A stretch of 64,000 nt of DNA. It comes from Microtetraspora niveoalba (GTDB taxonomy: Bacteria > Actinomycetota > Actinomycetes > Streptosporangiales > Streptosporangiaceae). This document shows, one piece after another, positions 30,282 through 38,482 of the stretch (positions are counted from its first letter, which is position 1; every line of letters begins with the position of its first letter). Where the stretch lies: the NCBI RefSeq assembly GCF_001570405.1, contig NZ_BBYM01000034.1, positions 1-64,000 of the forward strand. Reading direction: 5' to 3'. The notes under the pieces are model-generated. The model made no database searches. It was not told the origin of the DNA and saw only the letters and a program-made list of their open reading frames with translations. A program made the position numbers and the translations under genes.

Positions 30282-30704
30282 ATGAGGTTTCTCGTCCGGC
30301 CACATCAGATCCCCGTACGGCTGGCCACCGGGCTGTTCATGCTGAACTCGGGACTCGGCAAGGCGTCGGCGGACGAGCAGACCGCCGCCGGGCTGCACGG
30401 GATGGCCTCGGGAACCTATCCCTTCCTTAAGGACATGGACCCGATGACCTTCGTCAAGCTGCTGTCCAAAGGCGAGATCGCGCTCGGCGTGGCGTTGCTG
30501 CTCCCGGTCGTCCCCTCCGTTCTCGCCGGGGCCGCGCTCACCGCGTTCGCGGGCGGGCTGATGGGCCTGTACCTGAAGACGCCGGGCCTGCGTCAGGAGG
30601 GCAGCCTGCGGCCGACCCCGGAGGGAACCGCCATCGCCAAGGACACCTGGCTGGTGGGCATCGGAGCCAGCCTTCTCTGCGAGGAGCTCGGCCGCCGCGA
30701 CTGA
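30282..30704 (+). CDS. DoxX-like small membrane protein
   Basis: 140 residues with three or four hydrophobic segments (LATGLFMLNSGLGK; GEIALGVALLLPVVPSVLAGAALTAFAGGLMGLYL; WLVGIGASLL). Length and spacing match DoxX/DUF4267-like proteins of actinomycetes. CAGGAG precedes the ATG. Function not established. The last codons and the TGA (30693-30704) are the first of four 12-base tandem units. Confidence 0.7.
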   Translation: MRFLVRPHQIPVRLATGLFMLNSGLGKASADEQTAAGLHGMASGTYPFLKDMDPMTFVKLLSKGEIALGVALLLPVVPSVLAGAALTAFAGGLMGLYLKTPGLRQEGSLRPTPEGTAIAKDTWLVGIGASLLCEELGRRD

Positions 30705-30740
30705 CGCCGCGACTGACGCCGCGACCGACATCCCGACCGA
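30693..30740 (+). repeat. Four 12-bp tandem units spanning a stop codon
   Basis: CGCCGCGACTGA occurs at 30693-30704 and 30705-30716, then CGCCGCGACCGA (30717-30728) and CATCCCGACCGA (30729-30740). Further degenerate GACCGAC/ACATCCGG copies continue to about 30835. The first unit contains the DoxX-like stop, and the second repeats it in frame. The tract lies between convergent genes. Confidence 0.92.
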
Positions 30741-30871
30741 CACGGCGGACATCCGGACCGACGCCGCCACACATCCGGTGCGACGCCGCGACACATCGGA
30801 CCGACATCCGGCCCGACGCCGGGCCGACGCCGTGCCCGGCGCCCGGGGCCTGACCGGCTGCGGCCCCCCGA

Positions 30872-31417
30872 TCAGTCCAGTCGCGCGGTGACGAACCGCA
30901 GCCGCTCCTCCACCGGCCCGCGCGGCAGCGGGACCAGCTCGTATCCGTAGTCCGTGTACGTCGCGACCATGGACGCGTACGTGCGCTCGGCCTCGTCGAG
31001 CGACTGCCTGCGCTCGTCGTCCCGGCGGTAGATCTCGGGCCAGGGCGGGGCGATGAAGACGCGAGGGTGGTACCGGAAGGCCAGCGCGGCGGCGTGGACA
31101 TGATCCGGCACCGCGCGTCCTTCCAGTCGTAGATATCCCACGATGTCCGGCAGGCCACGATCGAAGAAGACCGGCCCCGCGTGGTCGTCGGCGAGCCGGT
31201 ACGAGCGCAGCTCCCAGCAGAGCATCAACTCGGCGAACAGATCCGGGTCGAGCCAGGGCAGGCCGCGACCCCCGATCTCGGTCTGGTCCCGGATGATCGA
31301 GCGTCCCGCTTCCTGCGACCGCGCGAAACCGGCGTGTTCAAGCCGGTCGATCAGGGTGCTCTTCCCCGAACCCGGCCCTCCGGTGATGACCACGAAATCT
31401 CCTGATCTGCCCGGCAT
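30872..31417 (-). CDS. AAA_28-type P-loop ATPase/kinase-like protein
   Basis: 181 residues. The Walker A motif is complete (VVITGGPGSGKSTLIDRL), and FFDRGLPDIVGYL acts as the Walker B/DRG motif of the AAA_28 nucleotide-kinase-like family. IIRDQTEIGGRGLPWLDPDLFAELML is also typical. The family is often annotated as predicted ATPase; the substrate is unknown. It lies 127 bases downstream of the two-component operon on the same strand, but a separate promoter is possible. Confidence 0.85.
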   Translation of the reverse strand: MPGRSGDFVVITGGPGSGKSTLIDRLEHAGFARSQEAGRSIIRDQTEIGGRGLPWLDPDLFAELMLCWELRSYRLADDHAGPVFFDRGLPDIVGYLRLEGRAVPDHVHAAALAFRYHPRVFIAPPWPEIYRRDDERRQSLDEAERTYASMVATYTDYGYELVPLPRGPVEERLRFVTARLD

Positions 31418-31544
31418 GTACGTCTCCTTGTCCGGCCGGTTTCACGACATGTGCGCGCCACGAGAAGTGCTCAACACGGATGGGGAGTTCCCGGCATCGT
31501 CAGGGGAAGGCGCCGCGGCGACGCTTCGTGAGAAGAGGCCCGGG

Positions 31545-32150
31545 TCAGAGCCAGCCCGCGTCCTGGGCCACCCGGATGGCGTCGATCTTGTTGCGCGCGC
31601 CGGTCTTGGTGATCGCGCTGGTCAGATAGTTCCGCACGGTCCCGGGGGAGAGGTGCAGCCGCTCGGCGATCTCCTCGGCCGACGAACCCCGGGCGGCCTC
31701 CTTGAGCACGGTCGTCTCCCGCGGCGTCAGCGGGCTGGCTCCGTAGTCCATCGCGGACGCTACCAGCTCGGGATCCAGGACGCGCAGGCCGTGGTGCGTA
31801 CGGCGGATGGCGTCCGCGAGCCGGTCGCCGGGCGCGTCCTTGACGAGGAACGCCTCGATGCCCGCCGCCAGGGCACGCCGTACGTGCCCGGGCTGGCCCA
31901 TCGCGGTGAGCACCAGGATCCGGCAGGCGGGCAGCCGGCCGCGCAGCTCGGCCGCCGCCGTGATGCCGTCCACGACCGGGAGGTCGATGTCGACGACCGC
32001 CACGTCCGGCCGGGTGCGGAGCGCCTCGGGGACGATCTCGTCGCCCCTGGTCACCTCGGCGACCACCTCGATGTCGGATTCGAGGCGCAGCAACGCCGTC
32101 AGCGCCGCCCTGATCATGTGCATGTCCTCGGCGAGCAGCACCCTGATCAC
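31545..32150 (-). CDS. NarL/FixJ-type response regulator
   Basis: 201 residues: receiver (~1-118; D9, phospho-acceptor D54 in VVDIDLP, Lys in FLVKDAP) and a C-terminal LuxR HTH (LTPRETTVLKEAARGSSAEEIAERLHLSPGTVRNYL). The GTG start overlaps the stop of the kinase gene in GTGA, so translation is coupled. The DesR/LiaR-like layout suggests control of the adjacent ABC exporter operon. Confidence 0.93.
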   Translation of the reverse strand: MIRVLLAEDMHMIRAALTALLRLESDIEVVAEVTRGDEIVPEALRTRPDVAVVDIDLPVVDGITAAAELRGRLPACRILVLTAMGQPGHVRRALAAGIEAFLVKDAPGDRLADAIRRTHHGLRVLDPELVASAMDYGASPLTPRETTVLKEAARGSSAEEIAERLHLSPGTVRNYLTSAITKTGARNKIDAIRVAQDAGWL

Positions 32151-33283
32151 GCGGTCACCTCCGTGTCCGCGAGCTCGGCGGCATTCGTGGGCGGCGCGGC
32201 GGGGATCTCCATGACCAGCCGGAACCCGCTGTCGCCGACCGGTTCGGCGGTGAGCGAGCCGCCGGCCTGCTCCGCGCGTTCTCGCAGGCCCGCCAGCCCG
32301 TTGCCGCCGTCGCCGCCTTCGACGCGGCCGTCGTTCACGATCTCCAGACGTATGGTGCGGCCGCGCCGCGAGGTGCTGATCGAGCAGGTCGTCGCGCGGC
32401 TGTGCCGTACGACGTTGGTGACCCCCTCGCGTACGCCCCAGGCCAGCGTCTCGACGGCGGCCTTCGGGAGCTCGATCTCGGCGAGGTTGACGTGGCACCG
32501 GACGCCGGAGGCCGCGAGCAGCGCCGTACCCCGATCGACCTCCTGCGTCAGCGACATCTCCCTGAACCCGCGCGCGACCTGGCGTACGTCCTGGGCGGCG
32601 TCCCTGGCGACCTGGACCAGCTCCTCCAGCTCGCCGGCGGCCATGGCCGGGTCGCGCTCGACCAGCCTCCGCGCGAGGTCGCCCTTGAGCGCGATGGCGG
32701 ACAGGCTGTGCCCGAGGCCGTCGTGGAGATCCCGGGAGATGCGCAGCCGCTCCTTCAGCACCGCCGCCTCGGCGAGGTCGGCGCGGGCCCGCTCCAGCTC
32801 CCTGGTGACGACCACGAGGCGGGTCACCGCGTAGATCACGAACCCGGTGACGAAAACGGTGATCGCGTAGTAGAAGCCGGAAGCGAGGCCGCCCCCGGGC
32901 ACGGTGGTGAACACCCAGGCGTGCAGGGCCATGGCGCAGCCCATGATCGGCAGGGCCAGGGTGAACCGCAGGCGGAGCAGCACCGCGCCCATGAGGATCG
33001 GGGCCATCGGGGCGATCCAGTAGGAGCCGAACGCGAGCGCCGGGGCGTACGCGGCCACCGCCTGCACCAGCAGGGCCGCCGGGAATCCCCGGAAGGCGTC
33101 GCCGCGCAGGACCGTGCGTATGTGGAGGTAGTGGGGGACGAAGAACCCCGCCATCGCGACGATCATGATCGCGTCGTAAAGCGCGGAGCCGTACCAGAGG
33201 ACCGAGGCGATCATGGAGACCGTGAATCCCACCGAGATCGTGACGACCACGGCGACGGCCAGCCTTTGCGGCGTTATACGCAT
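32147..33283 (-). CDS. DesK/NarX-type sensor histidine kinase
   Basis: 378 residues. About five N-terminal membrane helices (residues ~10-155) with little extracytoplasmic sequence point to sensing within the membrane. HisKA_3 follows with H187 in ISRDLHDGLGHSLSAIALKG, then an HATPase (GVREGVTNVVRHS N box; GNGLAGLRERAE G box). It is cognate to the response regulator gene it overlaps and lies 41 bases downstream of the permease gene. By analogy with DesK or LiaS partners it may sense membrane perturbation or a drug exported by the ABC system. Confidence 0.93.
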   Translation of the reverse strand: MRITPQRLAVAVVVTISVGFTVSMIASVLWYGSALYDAIMIVAMAGFFVPHYLHIRTVLRGDAFRGFPAALLVQAVAAYAPALAFGSYWIAPMAPILMGAVLLRLRFTLALPIMGCAMALHAWVFTTVPGGGLASGFYYAITVFVTGFVIYAVTRLVVVTRELERARADLAEAAVLKERLRISRDLHDGLGHSLSAIALKGDLARRLVERDPAMAAGELEELVQVARDAAQDVRQVARGFREMSLTQEVDRGTALLAASGVRCHVNLAEIELPKAAVETLAWGVREGVTNVVRHSRATTCSISTSRRGRTIRLEIVNDGRVEGGDGGNGLAGLRERAEQAGGSLTAEPVGDSGFRLVMEIPAAPPTNAAELADTEVTA

Positions 33284-33324
33284 GATGAGGTGATTATTGC
33301 CCGGGCGCGAGGGTGACGGGAGGG

Positions 33325-34095
33325 TTACGAGCGGCGCGGTTCCCAGCGGAACCGGCGGCTGACCACCAGCAGTGCCACGGCCGCCCAGACGCTCAGGTTC
33401 AGCAAGGGAACCACCGCGGCCCGCAGGTCTCCGCCGAACGTGCCGTCGGCGAACGCCGCCTCGCCCACCTTGACGACCGCCGCCGTCGGCAACAGGTCGA
33501 GCACGGTCGACAACCAGCCGGGGAGGAACTGGTTCATCGGCCCGAACGCCCCGGCGCCCAGTCCGGCGATCATGAAGAACGGGATGCTCATCGGGGCGGC
33601 CACCTCGGCCCGGGGGATCACCACGGTCCACGCCGCGCCGAGCAGTGTGATCACGGCCGCGCCGAGCGCCATGAAGACGGTGAGCAGCACGGGGTCGCGG
33701 GGCGCGGTGGCCGAGGTGAGGCTCACCACGGCCACGATCGCGACCAGCGCGATCAGCACGCTCTGGACCGCGATGTTGAGCAGCTCGCCGCCGAGCACCG
33801 CCGTGTCGCTCAGCCCGGCGGCGCGCAGCCGCTTGAGGATGAGCTGGTCGCGCCGGGCGGTCAGCGAGACGGCGGTCTGGTTGAACGCGCCCAGCGTGAG
33901 AGCCACCGCCAGCATGCCGAGCAACTGGGCGACGACCACCCCGGGGTCGCCGGGGCGGAGCCGGTCCATCAGCACCGGCAGGCCGACCCCGAGCCCCAGG
34001 GAGGTCATCACGGTCGCGGTCAGCGCCTGCTTGTCCCGCCAGTAGATCCGCCCGCCGAGGCGGGCGACCGCCAGAGTCTCGCGTACCTGCGTCAT
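33325..34095 (-). CDS. ABC-2 type transporter permease
   Basis: 256 residues, six predicted membrane helices (VAQLLGMLAVALTLGAFNQTAV; VLIALVAIVAVVSL; VFMALGAAVITLLGAAW; IPFFMIAGLGAGAFG; LNLSVWAAVALLVV). The pattern is that of ABC-2 exporters for drugs or lipids. The ATG overlaps the stop of the small bridge ORF (ATGA). It pairs with the ATPase at 34271-35164. Confidence 0.9.
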   Translation of the reverse strand: MTQVRETLAVARLGGRIYWRDKQALTATVMTSLGLGVGLPVLMDRLRPGDPGVVVAQLLGMLAVALTLGAFNQTAVSLTARRDQLILKRLRAAGLSDTAVLGGELLNIAVQSVLIALVAIVAVVSLTSATAPRDPVLLTVFMALGAAVITLLGAAWTVVIPRAEVAAPMSIPFFMIAGLGAGAFGPMNQFLPGWLSTVLDLLPTAAVVKVGEAAFADGTFGGDLRAAVVPLLNLSVWAAVALLVVSRRFRWEPRRS

Positions 34096-34274
34096 CGCGC
34101 ACTCTCCTCGCTCGCCGGGGTCTCGCCGGCCGCCGTCGTCATCGTCATCGCCGTCGTCATCGCCATCGTCATCGCCGTCGCCGTCGCCGTCGTCATCGCC
34201 GTCGTCATGGTCGTCGCCGTCGCCATCGCGCCGTCTCCTCGTCGCGGACGCGTGCCGGGAACCTGTGTCCTCAC
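34092..34274 (-). CDS. Low-complexity Met/Thr/Ala bridge ORF between ABC ATPase and permease
   Basis: 60 codons. The GTG overlaps the ATPase stop (GTGA) and the TGA overlaps the permease ATG (ATGA), so the ORF joins both genes with no gap. The middle ~33 residues consist only of Met, Ala and Thr, encoded by ATG/ACG/GCG triplets of a microsatellite-like tract. The flanks are ordinary polar sequence. No domain is recognised. It may be a spacer that preserves translational coupling, or a former linker of a fused ATPase-permease gene. Whether the peptide accumulates is unknown. Confidence 0.5.
   Translation of the reverse strand: MRTQVPGTRPRRGDGAMATATTMTTAMTTATATAMTMAMTTAMTMTTAAGETPASEESAR
34131..34228. 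repeat. Trinucleotide/hexanucleotide microsatellite-like tract
   Basis: On the plus strand 34131-34228 is built almost entirely of GCC, GTC and ATC triplets in irregular order, rich in GCCGTC and GTCATC hexamers. Only one triplet (ATG near 34207) breaks the pattern. All length changes by whole units keep the frame of the minus-strand bridge ORF. Confidence 0.9.
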
Positions 34275-35164
34275 GCCTTCTCCCTGCTCGCCAGGTCGAG
34301 GAACAGGTCTTCGAGCGTCGCCGTACGGACCTCCAGGCCGCGCAGCCGCAGCCCGCGCTCGCCGGCCCAGCCGAGAAGCGTCTGCGCGGCCACGTCAGGG
34401 TCGGCCACGCGGCAGATCACGGTGGCGCCCTCCACGGCCGTGACCTCCACGGGCAGGTCGCCGACCTCCACCCCGGCGGGCAGCTCGAACGCCACCCGCC
34501 CGGTCTCCGCGGCGAGCGTCTCGGCCATGCCCCCGCTCGCCACGATCGTCCCCTTGTCCATGATCGCCATCCTGGAGGCCAGACGCTGGGCCTCCTCCAG
34601 GTAGTGCGTGGTGAGCAGGACCGTCGTGCCGTGCGCCGCCAGATCCGTGACGACATCCCACGTCGCCCGGCGCGCCTCGGGGTCCATGCCCGTCGTCGGC
34701 TCGTCCAGGAAGAGCAGGTCGGGGCGGCCCAGCGTGGCCAGGGCCAGGTCGAGCCGGCGCTTCTCGCCGCCGGAGAGCTGGCGAACCTTGGTCCCCGCCT
34801 TGCCGGTCAGCCCGACCAGCTCAAGCGCCTCGGCGCGCGGGCGGGCGGCCGGGACGAGCTCCCGCCAGGAGTCGACCGTCCGCGCGACGGTCAGGTCGGG
34901 GAAGAAGCCCGCCTCCTGCAACATGATCCCCGTGCTCTTGCGCACCTTGGCCCGGTCCTTCACCGGGTCGAGGCCGAGCACCCGTACGGTCCCCCCGTCG
35001 GGGCGCTGGAACCCGGCGAGGATCTCGACCGTCGTGGTCTTGCCCGCGCCGTTCCTGCCGAGCAGGGCGAAGATCTCCCCTCGGGCGACGGAGAACGAGA
35101 TCTCCCGCACCGCTTCGAAGTCGCCGTAGCTCTTCCTGAGCCCGTCCACCTGGATCGCTGTCAT
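34271..35164 (-). CDS. ABC transporter ATP-binding protein (drug exporter type)
   Basis: 297 residues. Walker A GRNGAGKTT, Q loop MLQEAGFFPD, signature LSGGEKRRLDLALA, Walker B LLFLDEPTTGMD and H loop TTHYLEEA are all present. The C-terminal ~75 residues form the accessory domain of DrrA/CcmA-like exporters. First gene of the operon ATPase - bridge ORF - permease - kinase - regulator, divergent from the F420 oxidoreductase with a 127-base promoter region between them. Confidence 0.94.
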   Translation of the reverse strand: MTAIQVDGLRKSYGDFEAVREISFSVARGEIFALLGRNGAGKTTTVEILAGFQRPDGGTVRVLGLDPVKDRAKVRKSTGIMLQEAGFFPDLTVARTVDSWRELVPAARPRAEALELVGLTGKAGTKVRQLSGGEKRRLDLALATLGRPDLLFLDEPTTGMDPEARRATWDVVTDLAAHGTTVLLTTHYLEEAQRLASRMAIMDKGTIVASGGMAETLAAETGRVAFELPAGVEVGDLPVEVTAVEGATVICRVADPDVAAQTLLGWAGERGLRLRGLEVRTATLEDLFLDLASREKA

Positions 35165-35291
35165 GTGTCCGATTCTTCGGAGCGGAGCGGCGCGGCGGCA
35201 GTGAAAAATTCACGATCTGCTCCGGAGCCGGTTCCGGCAAAGAGACCTTCCGCCCCGGCGAGGGCGGGCGCGAGATGGGTACTCGTGCCCC

Positions 35292-36257
35292 ATGGCACAA
35301 ATCGGGTACACGATGATGACCGAGCAGACGCCCCCCAGGCAGTTGGTCGACGACGTCGTCACGGCCGAGCGCGTCGGCTTCGATTACGCCGTCATCTCCG
35401 ACCATTACTTCCCCTGGCTGGAGGAGATGGGGCACGCGCCGTACGCGTGGTCGGTGCTGGGCGCGGCGGCCGTCTCGACCCGGCGGCTGCCGCTCATGAC
35501 GTACGTCACCTGCCCGATCATGCGCTATCACCCGGCCGTGGTCGCGCAGAAGGCGGCCACGATCGGCGTCCTCTCCGAGGGGCGGTTCACCCTCGGCCTG
35601 GGCGCGGGCGAGAACCTCAACGAGCACGTGATCGGCCACGGCTGGCCGCCCGTCAACACCAGGCACGACATGTTCCGCGAGGCCATCGAGATCATCCAGG
35701 AGCTGTTCGAGGGCGGCTACACGAGCTATCGCGGCGCGCACTTCGACGTCGACTCGGCCCGCCTGTACGACCTGCCGGAGCAGCCGGTGCCGATCGCGAT
35801 CGCCGCCTCGGGCGAGCAGTCCGGAGAGATCGCCGCCGAGTACGGCGACGCCCTCGTCGCGACCGAGCCGGACGCGGAGCTGGTCGCGAAGTTCGCCGCC
35901 GAGGGCGGCCGGGGCAAACCCGTCTACGGTCAGCTCCCGATCGCCTACGACACCGACAGGGACGCGGCCGTGGAACGGGCCCACCGGCTGTGGCGCTGGT
36001 CGGCGGCGGGCTGGAAGGTGATGGCCGAGCTGCCCGCGCCGGTGAACTTCGACGCCTACGCCGCGACTGTCCGGCCCGAGGACGTCGCGGAGAAGGTGCC
36101 GTGCGGGGCGGACGTGGACGCCGTGGTGGAGGCCGTGCGCCAGTACACGGACGCCGGATTCACCCACGTCGCCCTGGTCCAGATCGGGCACAAGCACCAG
36201 AACGGGTTCTTCGAGTGGGCGGAGCGGGAGCTGCTGCCCGCGCTGCGCCGCCTCTGA
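35292..36257 (+). CDS. F420-dependent LLM-class oxidoreductase (G6PDH-like family)
   Basis: 321 residues of the bacterial luciferase-like TIM barrel. IGYTMMTEQTPP, FDYAVISDHYFPW, SEGRFTLGLGAGENLNEHV and PVPIAIAASGEQSGEIAAEYGD match the F420-dependent glucose-6-phosphate dehydrogenase-like subfamily. The coenzyme is expected to be F420; the substrate is unknown, since true Fgd residues cannot be confirmed by eye. Near-full family length. It is divergent from the ABC exporter operon. Confidence 0.9.
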   Translation: MAQIGYTMMTEQTPPRQLVDDVVTAERVGFDYAVISDHYFPWLEEMGHAPYAWSVLGAAAVSTRRLPLMTYVTCPIMRYHPAVVAQKAATIGVLSEGRFTLGLGAGENLNEHVIGHGWPPVNTRHDMFREAIEIIQELFEGGYTSYRGAHFDVDSARLYDLPEQPVPIAIAASGEQSGEIAAEYGDALVATEPDAELVAKFAAEGGRGKPVYGQLPIAYDTDRDAAVERAHRLWRWSAAGWKVMAELPAPVNFDAYAATVRPEDVAEKVPCGADVDAVVEAVRQYTDAGFTHVALVQIGHKHQNGFFEWAERELLPALRRL

Positions 36258-36380
36258 GAGCGCGCCCTCAGGGACCGATCAGCGTGAGCCCCGCCAGCGC
36301 CCGCCCGCCGCGACCGTCCTCCCGAGCCCGGCGCTCCGAGGGCCACAGTTCGGCGGCACCCGGCACGCCCTCTGCCGCCA

Positions 36381-37214
36381 TCACTGACGGTGCCCGGAAC
36401 GCCGCACCGTGGTGTCTTCCCGCCGTACTCCGGCCGCACCCCGTGTGGTGTCCACGCGCTCAAGCTTGGTCCAGCCGGTCCAGCCGCGCTTTCTCAGCAG
36501 CTCGATCAGCCGACGGGCCGGCGGCACGGTGTCGAACGCCAGTCTGTCCATCAGCGTGACCAGCGGTGGCTCGATGTCGGTGTCGTCGACATAGTCCTCG
36601 CCCTTCTCGTCGGCCAGCCGCGTGATGTAGGCGGCCAGCTCGTCGGCCAGCTCGACCAGCCGCGGGTCGTCGGCGGTCCCGGCGAGAGCCTGGCCCAGGG
36701 TGCGATAAAGGGCGATGAGTCGCGGGTCGGCGATCTGCTCCCTCTTGCGCGCCATCCACTCCGGGACTCGCTGGGGTGAGTGCGCGGCCAGCAGGATCCA
36801 GCCGTCACGTTCGACCTGGACGATCCGCTCGTCGATCCCGAGCGCCCGCAGCCGGTCGAGATATTCGACCACCTCCGGTGGCAACACCAGGCTGTCCCCG
36901 GCGGCGAGCCGGGCTATCTGCTCGCGGTGCCGCTGCCGCTGCCGGATCTCCGCCCGCAGCCGCTTGTCGATGTCGGCGACCGCCGCGGCGAACTCCTCCT
37001 CGTCGGCCCGAAGCAGCTCCCGCACCCGTGCCAGCGGGACCCCGGCTTCGGCGAGGGTCCTGATCCTGATCAGCTCGATCACGGCGCCGGCGTCGTACCT
37101 GCGGTAGCCGGAGTGGTCCCGTTCCGGCTCCGGCAGCAACCCCTTGGCGTGATAGTGCCTCACCGCGCGCACCGTCACTCCGGCGTACGACGCCAGCTCA
37201 CCGATAGTCAGCAT
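36381..37214 (-). CDS. MerR-family transcriptional regulator
   Basis: 277 residues. The winged-helix headpiece is typical (LTIGELASYAGVTVRAVRHYHAKGLLPEPERDHSGYRRYD), followed by the dimerisation coiled coil (~75-110) and a ~150-residue C-terminal domain akin to TipA-like or uncharacterised actinobacterial MerR proteins. It lies 11 bases after the alpha/beta hydrolase gene in the same orientation. The palindrome at 38158-38178 ahead of that gene is a fitting target, giving an autoregulated operon. Confidence 0.9.
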   Translation of the reverse strand: MLTIGELASYAGVTVRAVRHYHAKGLLPEPERDHSGYRRYDAGAVIELIRIRTLAEAGVPLARVRELLRADEEEFAAAVADIDKRLRAEIRQRQRHREQIARLAAGDSLVLPPEVVEYLDRLRALGIDERIVQVERDGWILLAAHSPQRVPEWMARKREQIADPRLIALYRTLGQALAGTADDPRLVELADELAAYITRLADEKGEDYVDDTDIEPPLVTLMDRLAFDTVPPARRLIELLRKRGWTGWTKLERVDTTRGAAGVRREDTTVRRSGHRQ

Positions 37215-37225
37215 CGCACCAGTCT

Positions 37226-38041
37226 CTAGGGTGCCTTCAAGGAGGCTGCCCGGCGGCCGCCCGCGCCCTGGGCGCTCCGGATGATCTGGGCGATTTCCGG
37301 GGCGTGGGTGAAGACCAGCCGGTGGTCGGCGTCGAGCCGGAACGTGGTGATGTGCGGCTGCTCGCGGACCAGCCGCTCGACGCCGGCACGCCAGTTCTGA
37401 TTGAGCCGCGGCGCGTGCCCCTCGCCGCTGTCGCCGGCCATCGAGGTCGACATGATCATGCTGATCGGGCGGTCGATCTTCCTGTACCGGTCAAGGATCC
37501 CGGCCCGCACCACATCGATCTCGACATTCAGGTCGAGAATCTCCCGGGCGGTGAGCAATACCTGCCGCGCGGAGCCCCGCACGGCCTCCTGCCGCGTCGC
37601 CAGGTCCTCCCACATCGCGCGGAACTCCGGCAGGACGGCCTCGGAGATGAACGGGTCGGGCACCGGGTTCGCTCCGTCGATGAGGACGAGCTCCGCGACG
37701 GTGCCAGGATGCTCGGAGGCATAGTGCACAGCCAGGTCCGCGCCCAGCGAGTAGCCCACGAGCACGGGCGCCGCGGGCAGGGCGAGGCGTCCCAGCTCCG
37801 CGAACACGGCGACCAGATCACTGAGGAACGCCTCGAAGGAGTACCGGTCGGCGGCCGAGGCGAGGCCGTGGCCCCGTAGGTCGAAGGTCACCACGTCGTG
37901 GTCGCGCCGCAGCAGTTCGGTCAACTCGTGCAGGTCGGCCTGCGTCGAGTTCAGCCCGGGGCACAGGACCAGCGGTCGCCCCCGGCCGCCGCGAGACACC
38001 GGGATCGTGACGCCGTCGTGGTGGATCGTGAAGTGCCGCAT
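37226..38041 (-). CDS. Alpha/beta hydrolase
   Basis: 271 residues from ATG 38041 (MRHFTIHHDGVTIPV). The nucleophile elbow is VGYSLGADLAVHY (Ser), with LCPGLNSTQADLHELTELL as the oxyanion region; the His is in LDADHRLVF and the Asp in LIDGANPVPDP or nearby. Substrate unknown (esterase or lactonase type). An ATG at 38140, just after the MerR palindrome, would add 33 low-complexity residues and could be used as a leaderless start. It is co-transcribed with the merR gene. Confidence 0.82.
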   Translation of the reverse strand: MRHFTIHHDGVTIPVSRGGRGRPLVLCPGLNSTQADLHELTELLRRDHDVVTFDLRGHGLASAADRYSFEAFLSDLVAVFAELGRLALPAAPVLVGYSLGADLAVHYASEHPGTVAELVLIDGANPVPDPFISEAVLPEFRAMWEDLATRQEAVRGSARQVLLTAREILDLNVEIDVVRAGILDRYRKIDRPISMIMSTSMAGDSGEGHAPRLNQNWRAGVERLVREQPHITTFRLDADHRLVFTHAPEIAQIIRSAQGAGGRRAASLKAP

Positions 38042-38157
38042 CGTCCTGTCGCCTCTCTCGGCCCGCTCCCCGTCGCCGCCGTGGTCGCCGTACGGCTCGC
38101 GCGGTCCGGCGACGTCCATCGCACTGGGTTTCTCGGTCATGCCGCCATGCTGAGAGA

Positions 38158-38178
38158 TTGACCCTGCGTCAGGGTCAA
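38158..38178. promoter_or_regulatory. MerR-type operator/promoter palindrome
   Basis: TTGACCCTG (38158-38166) and CAGGGTCAA (38170-38178) form a perfect 9-base inverted repeat with a 3-base spacer. Read on the minus strand it begins with TTGACC, so the -35 box lies inside the palindrome, as in MerR/TipA-controlled promoters. It sits 17 bases before the ATG at 38140 of the hydrolase-merR operon. Confidence 0.78.
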
Positions 38179-38482
38179 CCGTCGCGGCGAGACGACCGCG
38201 CACCCTGGCGGTCGCTGACCTGGGCCCCGCGTCGGCCACGGCCGGCTGTCGTACGAGTGCGCCGAATGCCTGTTCGGGCAGGCCGCCAAGAAGTACGACC
38301 GCCGCGAGCGCGGCGGCGATCGTCGCCGAGGCCGTACGGCGGAAAGGCGGCGGGGTCCGGCGCGGGGCGGCCCGGGGAGCATCGAAGAATTCGGCGCTCA
38401 GGACCGCAAGCGTTCATGAGTCTTGGGGCTGTGACTCGGCGTCGCCAGCATATGCTCAATCGTTCGCAAAATAGGAGGATCC
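38179..38482. other. Divergent intergenic region, no gene seen
   Basis: 304 bases between the MerR operator and the importer operon. The right part (38440-38482) is AT-richer and ends with AGGAGG just before the substrate-binding protein start; a promoter is expected there. The left part is GC-rich and shows no convincing reading frame or repeat. Confidence 0.5.

Noticed and set aside
34131-34228. Plus-strand reading of the triplet tract as a Val/Ile/Ala membrane helix
   Set aside because: It is opposite an intact operon whose genes overlap on the minus strand, and its flanks lack gene-like codon use.
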